From assembly GCA_022036555.1 (NCBI GenBank), contig CM039126.1, forward strand, positions 4,530,213-4,594,212: 64,000 nucleotides of DNA, in the 5' to 3' direction. A program made the position numbers and the translations under genes. This stretch comes from Microstegium vimineum (taxonomy: Eukaryota; Streptophyta; Magnoliopsida; Poales; Poaceae). The notes under the pieces are model-generated. The model was not told where the DNA came from and made no database searches. It worked only from the letters and a program-made list of their open reading frames with translations. Positions within the stretch are counted from its first letter, which is position 1; every line of letters starts with the position of its first letter. This document shows positions 10,400-21,694 of the stretch, in pieces.

Positions 10400-10980
10400 A
10401 AATCGCACTTTTGACAAGCTTTTTTACGTTAAAAACGTTGTCTAACACGATAATGTTATTTGGTTGTGCCAGTGAAATTGGCGCGACTAAAAGAGTTAAA
10501 TCTAAAAAATTATGTTGAATAGCTTATTATTAAATATTAAATAAAAATGATTAAAATAATAATAAAAAAGATCCATTGTATGTTTCGTTGTATTCCCCTC
10601 CGTCCCTAAATATATGTTATTTACGTTTTTCAAAAACTATCTTCGACTAAATACATATTAAAAGAATATAAATACTTATGACATATAATTAATATTATTG
10701 GAAAGATCTTTGAATCTATTTTTTAATAAATTTATTTGAAGATATAAATGTTGCACATATTTTTTATAAATCAAAACGAACTTGGGTGTAATGAATTGGT
10801 ATATTCTTCACTACACACTACATAGTACTACCTACACTCTGAATCCAAGACGCATGCAACAATGGTATGGAGTCGATTCAGATGTATTGAAACAACCAAT
10901 GCGATCGTTGAATAAATAGGCGAGGCGCCAATTATCAGCAGGTGACCACACAACAATCTATACTCCCATATGCGTGTGTA
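10400..10980. other. Spacer between units 2 and 3
   Basis: AT-rich DNA unlike the flanking units. One end of a Stowaway-like element (CCCTCCGTCCCTAAATA, near 10597) is visible, but a clear partner end was not found. No gene seen. Confidence 0.5.
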
Positions 10981-11147
10981 CCGATCAATTTGGCACACGC
11001 ACATATTTGAAAAGTCTCTCTCATCGTCTTTACCATTTCCCGTTGTGCCACCGTAACTTTGTTGTTCCACCACAGCACAAGAGCACCAAAACCAATAATA
11101 TCCCATCAACATTTAAAGTGCCTCCGGTTAGAAGGAGCACTGCCACC

Positions 11148-11246
11148 ATGACTAAGTCATGTCAACTAGCCTTCGTGTGCTTCCTCCTATTCTCCACATG
11201 CTTCCCAAGCTTGGCTGCAACCAAGGTCGATGGTGACCAACCATGA
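11148..11246 (+). CDS. Signal-peptide mini-ORF, copy 3
   Basis: Thirty-two codons, MTKSCQLAFVCFLLF... ending KVDGDQP, nearly the same as copy 2. Start context, length and stop are preserved, which argues against chance. It lies about 1.1 kb upstream of the PSY-like ATG. It might be an alternative first exon: joining AAG (before GTCGAT) to the phase-0 PSY exon 3 would keep the frame. That is only a possibility. Confidence 0.4.
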   Translation: MTKSCQLAFVCFLLFSTCFPSLAATKVDGDQP

Positions 11247-12150
11247 GCGAGAAGGGCTCCCTGCCCTCGACTTTGGTGGCAATGATCCATACTTTAATAA
11301 GGCTTTGTTGTATAGTGTTGTCCGAACACCACTGGGCCAAGGCATGGAGCATATCCAAATGGACATAGGAGGGAATCTATTTGGACATTAGTGCTAGAGC
11401 CTAAAACAACTTTTGGGATTCACAAATAAAAAGTTAAAACTTGGGAGCTGGATGACACACCTTCCCAAATTAAAGGACCGTAATGCATTTTTCTCTCTAG
11501 AAATTAAAGTAGACTAAAAATTACCTAGTTTATATCTCTATCTAATATTAATCTCTACCTAATATTAATATTTATTTATACCTAATATTAATCTCTACCT
11601 AATATTAATCTCTATCTCTACTTCTATCTTTATCTTTATATATCTCAACTTTGTATCCCTATCTCAACTTTCTAGCTTTATCTCTATTCTCTTCCTTTTC
11701 TAATATCAACATGAGGAAGGTTTCCTATTCCATCATTGCTCACAACCATGTAATCTCTAATCTCTATCTTATCTCTGCCTATTAGACCACTATTTCCTAG
11801 CTTATAATAATAAATTGGCACTAGCCAACAACAACCAGTTAACATATGCACTCTCTCTAAGCATCTTTGATTGTCTCAAATAAGACCTCGTCTCTATTTC
11901 TATCTCTATCCCTATCTCTTCTCTGTGTCCTACATCTCTATCTCTACTCTCTGACCAGCTCTATCTCCAAGTCATCCCGGTAATCACATAACAAATTATA
12001 CGCCATTAAAATGCGCGAGTATATTTACTAGTTATATTAAAAATATAAATAAACAACTTAGCTATTAGATTCAGACATTTATATTGACCTATCTTTTAGC
12101 CAAAGCGACAGTATGCCAGTGAGCTAGCAATGCCATGGTTCGTGGTTCAA

Positions 12151-12158
12151 CTATAAAA
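12151..12158 (+). promoter_or_regulatory. TATA box of PSY-like gene 3
   Basis: CTATAAAA, 125 bp upstream of the ATG, in the same context as in units 1 and 2. Confidence 0.6.
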
Positions 12159-12275
12159 CCCTTGGCAACACCAGTACCACTACCACCCAGCTTCATCCTA
12201 TTCACATTCCCGTTGCAGTTTCAGAATTCTTGGCACCTTCGTACAACCCAACTTGCGAGCGAGCAGGCAGATCGA

Positions 12276-12766
12276 ATGGAGTGCCTCACCGAGAACCAGC
12301 TCCTCGTGCTCCTTGTGGTGTCCTGCCTCCTCGTCTACCCCCCATCCCCACCACCGCCCCACCACCCCATGCCAAGTGAGTCTCAGTCGCTACCAGTAGC
12401 TCGATGCCTCGGTCATGCATGTCCTTCGCTGATTCCTTTCTCGATCTGTTGATGTTTATTTTGTCCGTGCATGCGTTCGTGTGCGATTGCAGGAAGCCTG
12501 CGCCTTTGGATCCAGCAACAACACCCGACGGCTGTGAAGCTCACTTCTTCTCAGGTACAGTAGGTACTACTACTCAATTCAGTAATTCGCTGAAGTAACT
12601 GTCGTAATTAATTTATAAGTGGTGACTTTGTGTTCCAAAACAGGAGATGGCGACTATGACGGCGATAAACTTGGGCAAGCCAGTGACGAGGATGGACTTT
12701 GAGGTAAACGATTACCCAGCGCCCGGCCCTAACCACCACCATGGTCCCACTGGCTCGGGACACTGA
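12276..12766 (+). CDS. PSY-like secreted peptide precursor, copy 3
   Basis: Exons 12276-12375, 12493-12554 and 12644-12766 encode 94 residues. The N-terminus (MECLTENQ, then the core LLVLLVVSCLLVY) is a likely signal peptide. The C-terminal exon encodes RMDFEVNDYPAPGPNHHHGP and a short Gly-rich tail. The core DYPAPGPNHHHGP fits DYxxPxxNxxHxP at every fixed position, so this is the best PSY match of the three. The acidic DFEVND before Tyr suits sulfation, and prolines could be hydroxylated. The protein is expected to be secreted and processed to a peptide of about 18 residues sensed by a receptor kinase. Exon sizes match copy 1 except for a 15-nt shorter tail. Function rests on the motif only. 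Confidence 0.6.
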
Positions 12767-13215
12767 GAAGAGATTGAACAAAGATGGACTCAATAATCAT
12801 TGTCGTCTTTACCTGTAGCACAAACTACAAAGTGCTTTGTTAGTGCTCTTGTATTCTAGAAAACGTCATTGAATTTGGAAAGGTTGCCATGCATATCTCA
12901 AAATTTTATTTTCTGAGTTCTATAAGAGCACAATGTAGTCTAAAATCCAACTAAGTGCTCATCCAATCAAACCATGCACACTAGAGTATTCGAATTGTAT
13001 GTGAGGAAAATCACACTCCACATATGAGTCGAACTGAAGCCGTAAAACAATAAGTTTTGTGCACCGCGTCAGCAGAGAGAAGCAAAGAACGGTCACAGAA
13101 GAGTCTTCCTAGGGCCTAGCTGTGAAACGATCGGAAGATTTTTTTAATCTTATGTTGACCCTACTAATTGATGCCTACGCTACAACTATCAAACTCTCCT
13201 TGCGTTCGGCTGACA
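12767..13215 (+). other. 3' flank of PSY-like gene 3
   Basis: Probable 3' UTR and spacer, aligned with 5449-5940 of unit 1. No independent gene seen. Confidence 0.5.
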
Positions 13216-13731
13216 TATACTTGGGCATGCAGCCCGGGCCTGTGAGCCCGGCACGAGGCCCGATATTTTGGCCCAACACGAGCCCGGTACTGTGCGGGCC
13301 CGTGCTGGGCCTAGCCCGGTGTGCGGGCCGTGCCTGGGCCGCACCATGGGCCCGTGGGCCGGCAAGGCACGACCCGCTAAAAGTTGTAGGTCCGATAGTA
13401 TATGGAATTCTAATATATAATAGTTCTAAATTTAAACATACATCTACCTCACATTGCAACCCAATATCAAAATAGGTTAAATTCGTAAAAAAAACATCAA
13501 AATGAGTCAAATTTTCACAAAAAACATAAAAATACGCCAAATGAGCTATAGGTTGGCACGACCCTTTTTTTACCGTGCCTCACGGGCCGGCCCGACAGCC
13601 CACGAGCCCGTGTCTAGGCCGAAGGCTGGGCTTGTAGGCCTGTGAGGCACAGCCCGCAGGGCACGACGTGCCTCCTCGGCCCGGTGGCCATCGGGCCAGG
13701 CCGCCCCAGCACGGCCCGTTGCCCATCTATA
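13216..13731. mobile_element. GC-rich non-autonomous hAT-type element
   Basis: About 516 bp, with GGGCCCG-rich subterminal regions and an AT-rich centre. Ends TATACTTGGGCATGC and, complemented, TATAGATGGGCAACGGG. Flanks GGCTGACA and GGCTAGAA resemble a decayed 8-bp duplication (5 of 8). Unit 1 lacks it at the same point (near 5930), so it inserted after duplication. No transposase. Confidence 0.65.
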
Positions 13732-13824
13732 GGCTAGAATGAATTTTATGGTTTTATTTTGCACTAGAGCTATCCTAAGTCTCTAAACTTGTCGTGGACT
13801 GCAATAGTCCAAATGTGCTTCCAC

Positions 13825-14551
13825 TATAGATGGCCAAACGAGCGGCCCTGCCTTGACACTATTTGGCACGACACTATTCGATGTTATGCTCTAGTCGTGC
13901 CATGTCTGGCCGTCATACCCAACCCTTGGCCCAGCCAAAACCCTACGGGGACTTAGCTTTGCTGATGGGCCCTATGACCCGCCGAGCTCGTGCAGGCTTG
14001 AGTCGTCACCGCTGTAGTTGCGCCTCACGTGTTGAAGCCATTGCACCACTATGATGTCTTGTCAAGCTCACCTCGTTGCCATCGCATCGTCGGGAGGGAG
14101 CCCCCGCTTCCTTACCGAGGCGTCATGCTGCTGCTCTAGGAAGCCCAGCTCCATGGTTGAGAGGGAGCCCAAATCCATGGCGGTCATCACACCGCTTGGC
14201 GTCACTTGAGAGGGAGTAGGTGTCGTGTGAGAGGGGGAGTCATGGCAATCGTGCAAGAGGAAGCACATACACATACTTTGGTAAGAAACAACGGTATAAG
14301 GAACTCTTATTTATGAGCTAGGGTTTGAGGCATTTATGTATTCTCTTATGTATTAAGAGGATCTAAATTCCCCAAGGCTATCCAACAGCTACAAAAGACT
14401 GGGCCTCATCAACGCATTGTGCCATCCCATTGGCCATGCTCGTGCTCTTGCCGGCACTAGCACTATGGAGACCGTGTTGTGCCAAGATAGGGTCATGCTT
14501 TTTTGAGCCATATGCCTGTACTAGCCCATTTGCCCCGTTTGGCCATCTATA
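13825..14551. mobile_element. Non-autonomous hAT-like element, unit 3
   Basis: Counterpart of 6019-6778, with ends TATAGATGGCCAAACGAGC and, complemented, TATAGATGGCCAAACGGGG, so the ends are better kept than in unit 1. Flanks GCTTCCAC and GTTTTCAT. It carries no transposase. Confidence 0.6.
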
Positions 14552-14645
14552 GTTTTCATTCGCTACATATATCGATGTGATATGCTGATTCGTCGTTGAT
14601 TTGAATTTGACATGTTGGATCAATTTGGCACATATTTGAAAAGTC

Positions 14646-15063
14646 ATTATGATTAGCTATGGCCTATGGAACATTTGCGCGCGACTACCGAACGAAATCC
14701 ACAGAAACTGATAACTGACGCACGCCATCATGTATACTCTCTTCCATTTTTCACACACCTCACGCACCCATCTCCTACGTACCATTCTATACTCCAGCTA
14801 GCTAGCTAGTTACTCAATTCGCAACAAGCATGGCTATCCCCAGCAGAATTCTCTCCCATTTTTTGCAGAAGAAGAGAAGCTCAAGTAGTTCCGAGCCATA
14901 GCCACTGTCCATCTCGAGCACACACCTCCGTCCTTGACCGACCATGTCCATGTCCATGTCCATCCAATGAACTCACACACACATCGACACGGTCGCCGCG
15001 GTTATTCGTCGATCGATCCCATCATAAGCCGCCGTCAATTGTAATTGAATTTGGATTTTGGAA
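14646..15063 (-). other. 3' region of the AP2-type gene
   Basis: Probable 3' UTR and downstream DNA of the AP2-type gene. It contains a short CCATGT tandem near 14943-14962. Part of it (from 15001) is duplicated at 7800. Confidence 0.5.
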
Positions 15064-17732
15064 TCAGAGATTGAGAGTATGATCAGATCCATCCGATGAT
15101 CCTAGGCAACCCCAGAGCGACTGCTCGATGCGCGCGAAGCTGTCGTCGAGCTCATACATGGAGCAAGCGAACGCGTCGTCCTCGTCCGCGCCAGCCGCGC
15201 CGCCGTAGAGCTCGTCACCGTGACCCAGCCCACCGCCGTCCGCCTCCGCCTCCTCGTGCTGCTCAACTTTGGCGTCAACGACGCCGAGGCCCAGCGACAC
15301 TGCTGCCCCATCGTCATCCGCGGGCACGAGCTGCTGCTGGTGGTGCTGCGCGGCGCCGCCGTTCCGCGCCACGAGCTCCTGGAACACCGACGAGCGCAGC
15401 AGCAAGCTGAGCGCCGTCGGCGACGGCGACGGAGACGGTCTCCCGACGCACAGCGCCGCCGTCGGGCTAGGCCCTGCGCTGCCTGCGTACACGGATCCCA
15501 CGTCGTCTACGACGAGGCCACCGGTGGAGAACAACGCAGCCCCGCGCGCCGCGGCGGCCAGGTGCGCGCTGCGGTAGAGGTCGTCGACGACGTCGACCTG
15601 CAGCCCGTGCGGGTGCTGCACGAGTCCCCCGGCGGCCTGGAGGCACAGGGACGCCGGCGGCGGTATGGCCACCGGCGGCCTGCAGACGCCCGACGACGTC
15701 GGGGTGCCGACGCCGCCGTCCTCGCCGCCGCCTGACATGGCTGCGCCGGTGGTGGGCTTGAGCCAGCGGATGTAGGTGCTGAGGTCGAAGTTGGTGACGG
15801 CGTTGATGCCGCGGTACTCGATGGCGGCGATGTCGTAGGCGCGCGCCGCCTCCTCCTGTGTGCTGTACGTGCCCAGGTACAGGTACTTGTTGCCGAACAC
15901 CCGACCGATCCGTGCCTCCCATCTGCCGTTGTGGTGGTGCCTGCATGCATGCATGCAAGAGATGTGCGTCAGTTCAGGCGACGGCGATCGACGGCGGCGG
16001 CGGCCATGCATGCATGCCCGGCTAGATGATCGGAACAGGCTGTCGTTCGTGCGTACCGTGCGACGCCTCTGTACTTGGAAACTCCGCGGGAGAAGCCGTT
16101 GCTCTTCCTGCTTGTATGTCATGGGTGAAAACAAAATAAAAACATTGTTCACTCTTGGATCTTTTGCGAGGTATAGTAGCTGTACGTGGTCTGTGAAGCA
16201 CAGAACATGCACGTACGTACAGTTGGTGCATATACATATATAGGAGTGTATATGCAGAGTATGCTCACCTTCTTATGGAAGCAAGGTACTCTTCCTTGGA
16301 CACGTTCTGCATCACTTTGAGCTCTTTCTCATAGTCCACAACCTGCCGGATGTTCAAAAATCATATACGGAGTATGATGTTATGCCAATCATCATGCCCG
16401 AAATCTAAAAATAGAATATATTATAGAAAAATACTTTCTACTACTATAGTATGTATTAGTGATGGTTGTATTTTGACGGTTCTTTGAAATACTTTCTACT
16501 ATACTGTAGGATTTTTCTTGTACAAGTTTTGGATATCAAACTCTGTGTATGTATGTAATTGAGGAGATGTTGCCGGTTTAATTTGCAACATAGTTCCCTA
16601 TATGCCGGACGGAGAACAGTGTCACAACACAGGAGATCTAAGAGACTACGGAGTAAGACAGTATGCCAGTTGTCTAGTATTTGTTTTCTTGTTACAACTT
16701 CCCTACGGCAGTCTTCGATCTTATTGTTGTGTATTTTTAAAGGTTTATATATAACTATAATCTTGTAAATTAGTATAGTAGTTATTGTAACTTAAAGTGA
16801 CTATTGAATAAGTTATATTCTATAGTCAGCAGAAGAAGCAGAACAGTAGTTATACCTTCAGTTGTTTGGACTATGTTGGTCCATCTTCTCTCTCTTAATG
16901 AAATATATACATGCTAGGGTAAGTTTTTGGGGAAAAAACCCACGACCCTAATGCTACGATCCACACCATATGTATGAGTATACGAACGGCATACCGGAAA
17001 GTTGGTGTAGGTGGTAGGTCCCCAGTACTTGAGCGCTGCCAAATCATAGGCTCTTGCTGCCGCATCTTCTTCGTTGTACGCTCCAAGGTAAACTGTTCAA
17101 CACATCGTGCACGTACGTGTGTCATATGATCAGATATATAGACACACACAGCAATCATATATATACACGTGTACACGTACCTTGCTTCCCTTTCTTCTTC
17201 TGCGTAGGGTTCCATGTCCCTTTGTCCCACAGGTGCGCCTCGAACCTCCCCGTCCACCGATGCCTGCGTGCGTTTTGTACGTAGAAGCAACGCATGCAAA
17301 ACGTTCTCATCAACACGTACCCCTAGACCAATTCAAAACACGTACGTAGTACATATGCTCTACTGTATACGTACATAAGCACAAATAGCACAATTACCTG
17401 CTTACGCCTCTGAACCTTGAGCTCCTCTTGGTCGCGTTACTGTTGCTACTCGCCGACTTTTCACCGCCGGCGACCGCCTCGTCCTTGCCGCCGCTGCCAC
17501 CCATCGTCACCAGGGACGACGACGACGACGGCTCCCTCTTCCTCCTCATCTTCACGCTCTTCACGCCACCGTCGTCGCCACCCCCGGTGGCCGCAGCCGC
17601 AGGAGCTGGCCTCGGCGTACCACCACAGTACGACAGCCCCTGCGCTCCTCCTCCTCCTCCGATGCCGATGCCGATGCCGCCGCCGTGGAACTCATCCTTC
17701 ACCTGCAAGCTGTAGGTTTCCATGGCCTCCAC
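15064..17732 (-). CDS. Double-AP2 transcription factor (WRI1/ADAP-like)
   Basis: Six exons on the minus strand: 17398-17732, 17181-17263, 16995-17092, 16269-16342, 16057-16107 and 15064-15940, giving 505 residues. AP2 domain 1 is at about 104-171 (RFRGVSRHRWTGRFEAHLWD, then VYLGAYNEEDAAARAYDLAA). A linker with EEYLASIRRKSNGFSRG follows, then AP2 domain 2 at about 207-270 (YRGVARHHHNGRWEARIGRV, then YLYLGTYSTQEEAARAYDIA). The N-terminus is Gly/Ser-rich with a basic KMRRKR patch, a likely nuclear signal; the C-terminus is acidic and low-complexity, a likely activation region. The double-AP2 layout without ANT/BBM motifs places it in the WRINKLED1-like group. From memory the closest relatives are Arabidopsis At2g41710 and the rice SMOS1/NGR5 group. 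The 9-nt VYL microexon known from WRI1 is here joined to exon 3. I saw no miR172 site. Confidence 0.9.
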
Positions 17733-17819
17733 CAGATTTCAGAAGGCTAGCAAGCTAGCTGCTAGGTGTGTTGTGCTTTGGAACCAAAGAGGAGGGGGTA
17801 GCTCCTACGTGCGTGTGAA

Positions 17820-17830
17820 TGTTTATATGC
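17820..17830 (-). promoter_or_regulatory. Putative TATA box of the AP2-type gene
   Basis: On the minus strand GCATATAAACA, about 90 bp upstream of the ATG, which would give a 5' leader of about 60 nt. Confidence 0.4.
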
Positions 17831-20197
17831 AGCTGAGAACAGATGGCAGGAGCTGGTGGTATTCGTCCTTGTTTCCATCTATCCCCTGAAAACGACAGCA
17901 GGGCGGCGGCGTTCTCGGTGCCAGGATCCTTTGTCTCTTGCTGGCCTCTCGACACTCGACAGCTTTTACACGCCTTGCATTGTGTTGCCACTGCCTACTT
18001 GGCGTGTATTCATTGGCCGGAAAATCCCCTTGCATTGCTTGTCCAGAATTATATCACAAGCTAAATTGCTAGCTATATATACACTCACACTCTTTGTTGT
18101 TTGTATGATAAGTTCTCTTCAAAATAAAAGAAATATTGACAAATCCAGCGGATGAATGAAACAAATATAGCCTGCTGTAATGTCTGACAGAAAACACCCT
18201 CCCAGAATGCAGATACAACTTGCACTTTCTTGTGGACAATATTTATCAATGACATGTTGTTTTTCATCTCTAGCTGACACAGAATCACAGATGTTGGTAA
18301 ATTAATATGGATAATGATACAGCTGACAACAGATATTGGGATTTGGAAGGCTAGATCAACAGAATGCATGTACAATTTCAACTAGATCCTATTCATATAT
18401 GCTTAGGCTGTATATAGTGTAAAGTGTTACTGCAAAAATATGCAATAACTGTTCACTTAATATTAATATAAACAGAACCAGCCAAGCATAAAATTACCAA
18501 AGTATTAATTCTGGATGAGTTTTGATTCTTTTTTTCATTGTGCCAACAATGGAATGGAACTGAACTAGTTAGAGATCAGTTCTATAGACTGCTCATTTTT
18601 TTCAGAGAATATATGAAATGCAAGCCCTTTACAAACAGTTATAATTGACCAAACATAGTAATTAATTACGTTTATTTCTGGAACGATCATTATCATTATT
18701 CCTAAAATATTCAATCCCTTAAGTTAGTAGCGCGCTGACCAAACTTAGTAAGTTGACCACTATTCCTATCTGTAACCTTATTAAGAAGTCCCCAAGCATA
18801 GTTGAGGAACAAGAGATCTGAAGATGAGAATGGCATGCGAGCTGTAAAAGAGAGAGACTTGCATTGCATGATTACTCTCGCCCAATCACAGAAATGCAAT
18901 CCCTTTCAAAGATCATGATAATATCAAGGAACTCGCATATAACTTGTTTGTCTCATTAACTGTCCTTGTAAATACTGTACTTGTTGCACGGCTATACTTT
19001 CCACCATCTGTTTTTCGCAGGAAGCTTCACCGCATCTCCCTGCCCTTTTCAGCGTTAATGCTGTGATCAAACTCTGTATGAGCTCAATGCTTGTGCACCA
19101 TACCAACTGTGCACGTTCTCCGCGTATTGCGTGCAGTTCACATGTGTGCTCTAGCGAAGCTGTGTTCTTCTAGTTTTCCCTTTAGTGAAAGCAACCAACA
19201 TTCAACAACAATTGGAGAAAAAAAAACTATTCACCATTATTGAAGTAGAGCATTGAGTACTCATCTTACCCGCACTAGTTCTATCAATCTCTTTCCCTAG
19301 TAATTAGGATATTTTGGGACACTATATATGCGGTCACACACCCCTCTTCCCTCTAAGGCACCCAACCCCATCCTCGTCCTCTCCTCATGCTCTAAACTAC
19401 TCCTAGTACCCACCAATTTTCTAGCAGAATAATCTTTGTCTTTTTACCCATTAGATCCGGGCTCTAAGCTAGGGATGCTCGTTGTTAACGCCGAATTGGA
19501 TCACACATCACACACCAGCAAAGGCTAAATTGTTCGGGTTGCTACAGACCAAAGAATGCAGCAAGGATCACATTTACATGGTGAAGCACGGAGAGGTTTA
19601 TAAGAAAATCAAAAAAGGGTAACCAATCATGCTAGCATGACGAAAAAACGACTATCTTTCAAATCGGCAAAGGAACTGTCGAAGCTCTCGCAAAGGGTAA
19701 CCAATCAATGTTTTAGTAATGCAGTTAGGTCATTTCACCACAAAGTCATCATGTTCTTGTTAGTCGATCTTCGCTGTACTGATGATGTGAATTACTAAAA
19801 CAGTCTTATTTATCTCCTCCGTGTGATATACATGTATTCCACATTTTTTTTCTGGCAGAACTCTGTTGGAGAAAAAACAATAGGATCATAGATAAACTCG
19901 AATTAGGCATATCCGATATATGTTGCATGACCATCCAACATGCAAATGACAAGGCAGCAGGTACGGAAGTACCCAGTTTCTTTACGGGACACCTAAAAGA
20001 TCAGTCACGCAACTCACATATATCTTAGCAGCCACTGAGTTTAATTTCTAAGACAACGACCATTTTTCCCTACTAGAATATAAATTCCGGCTGGCAGGCG
20101 CTGAATATTACTGTACTTATGAAACGATGACAATATTCTTCTGATGATCTCATAGACTCGTGCATACGTCATACTGCATGTATGCATGCTCATCAGA
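17831..20197. other. Intergenic, AP2 upstream region
   Basis: No supportable gene. A TATA-like ACTATATATGC followed by CT-rich leader-like DNA near 19320-19440 resembles a plant promoter, but no open frame follows. Confidence 0.4.
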
Positions 20198-21088
20198 CCA
20201 CACTCCTACAGAACACATCTTTGGCTGATTTCTAAAATCGGCTTTAGCCTCGGTAGAAATTGTGTCCGGGCTAAAGGTACCTTTAGTCTCAGTTGGTAAA
20301 AGTCTCCTCCCAACGGCTCGGTGGTCAGACATTGTCAGGGTGGACTTTTAGTCCCGGTTGGTGTTACCAACCGGGGTTAGACCTTTAGCCCCGGTTTAAG
20401 GCACAAACCGAGGCTAATTCTGGGCCTTTAGTCCCAGCTGGTTCTATGGACCGGGACTAAAGGTCCCCCTATTTGAACTCTCTTCCTCTCCTGCCCGAGC
20501 TCGAGAGCTTATTTCTTTCTCTCTGTTCTTGCTTGTTCTTGGTGTGTTCTTCATTGTTCTTCATCTTCTCTTCGGTCATTGCTTCATTTGATCACTTCTA
20601 CGCCTCCATCGACTCGTTGAAAGGTTACTATCTTCAACCTCTCATGTTTTAGCGGCAACATATATTGTTTCTTGTTCTATATGTGATTTTCTTTTTTTTT
20701 GCCATTTTAAGCTTCACTTGACATTGTTTTGAATATTTTGAAGAAGACAACTAAAACTAGTATTCTAAGTATACACCTTTCATTTCTAGGGTATTATATG
20801 TTTCACATTTCAATATTAGTTTAGCTTAGTTTGAGAAATGTACATTTTTAGGATATTATTAAATGATGAATTTATTTATGGTGGATTGTTCTTGATTTAT
20901 ATATATGCCACTTGAGTTTAAAATAATTATATATTTAGATGAAGAAGTTAGCTACCTAGAATACTTTACTTGTATACATGACACATTTGATGATTTTAGA
21001 TAAATGTAAATTTTAGTTGTTTTATTTTCTTTGTTTAGAATATGAGGAATTTATAATATCTAGTTTGAAAAATGAGTATAGAGAGTAG

Positions 21089-21606
21089 ATGACAACTGCT
21101 TCGGGGTATTCGGCCTCTGATCGGGTTCCAAAGCGACTAAGGCCAGACCTCCCTCTCATTATCTGTGGCAAGTGTATGCAAACGACTGTGAAAGAGTACC
21201 GAGTGGGGAAGGCGGGTCCCAACAACGGTCGGATCTTCTATAAGTGTCCAGATCGCAATATGAGTTATATATTTTGTCTCATTTGATGGTCATGGTTAAT
21301 TTGTACCTATATTTCCTGATGATTCTCATTAAAATGTTGATTTTTTATTTCTATTTTCAGTGGGATGGCACTAGATGTCGCGGCTGGTACTGGGAGAAAG
21401 ATTATGTTAAACATGTGACGGAGGCTACGAAGGCTGATGAGGCAGTGAGCCAGCTCAAGGAGCTCGTCGATGTTGAACAGACGAATAATGATATGTCTGC
21501 TTTAGTTGGGATTGGTCGGGAGATCATTATGCTACTGAAGTGCATTTTAGGTTTTCTGTGTATAGTGCTAGCTGTCTTAGCATACGTTATGTTGAAGCTT
21601 TCATAA
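21089..21606 (+). pseudogene. GRF zinc-finger ORF inside the CACTA element
   Basis: Two exons, about 21089-21270 and 21361-21606. The first encodes PLIICGKCMQTTVKEYR and then NNGRIFYKCPDRN; the second begins WDGTRCRGWYWEKDY. Together they form a GRF-type zinc finger. A short coiled region follows, then a C-terminal hydrophobic segment LLKCILGFLCIVLAVLAYVM that looks membrane-spanning. The expected splice donor after CPDRN is not cleanly preserved, so the copy is probably broken. Such ORFs are common passengers of grass transposons. Confidence 0.6.
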
Positions 21607-21694
21607 AGCATATATTAGTCTTTGTGTGACTTGGAAATGACACATGATGGTGTTACATCTCATGTTATTTTTATAATTTCATTTTTTTATCAAA

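Larger units (their letters stand above)
7960..10400 (+). repeat. Segmental duplication unit 2
   Basis: Starts next to the AP2 fragment and aligns with unit 1 from its TGTGCATCTAACATGTAGG block to the GTATGTGTCAGAA block near 10400. It lacks the hAT-like element of units 1 and 3. It carries an (AT)n expansion and a TRIM solo LTR. Confidence 0.85.
10980..14645 (+). repeat. Segmental duplication unit 3
   Basis: Full-length unit matching unit 1 from the mini-ORF leader to the hAT-like element. It has an extra GC-rich hAT-type insertion at 13216-13731. The unit is bordered by near-identical short sequences, GATCAATTTGGCACA...ATTTGAAAAGTC, at about 10984-11012 and 14618-14643. Confidence 0.85.

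Noticed and set aside
15096..15735. Long Arg-rich frames on the plus strand opposite the AP2-type gene
   Set aside because: They are antisense shadows of its GC-rich last exon, with no domain and no splice support.
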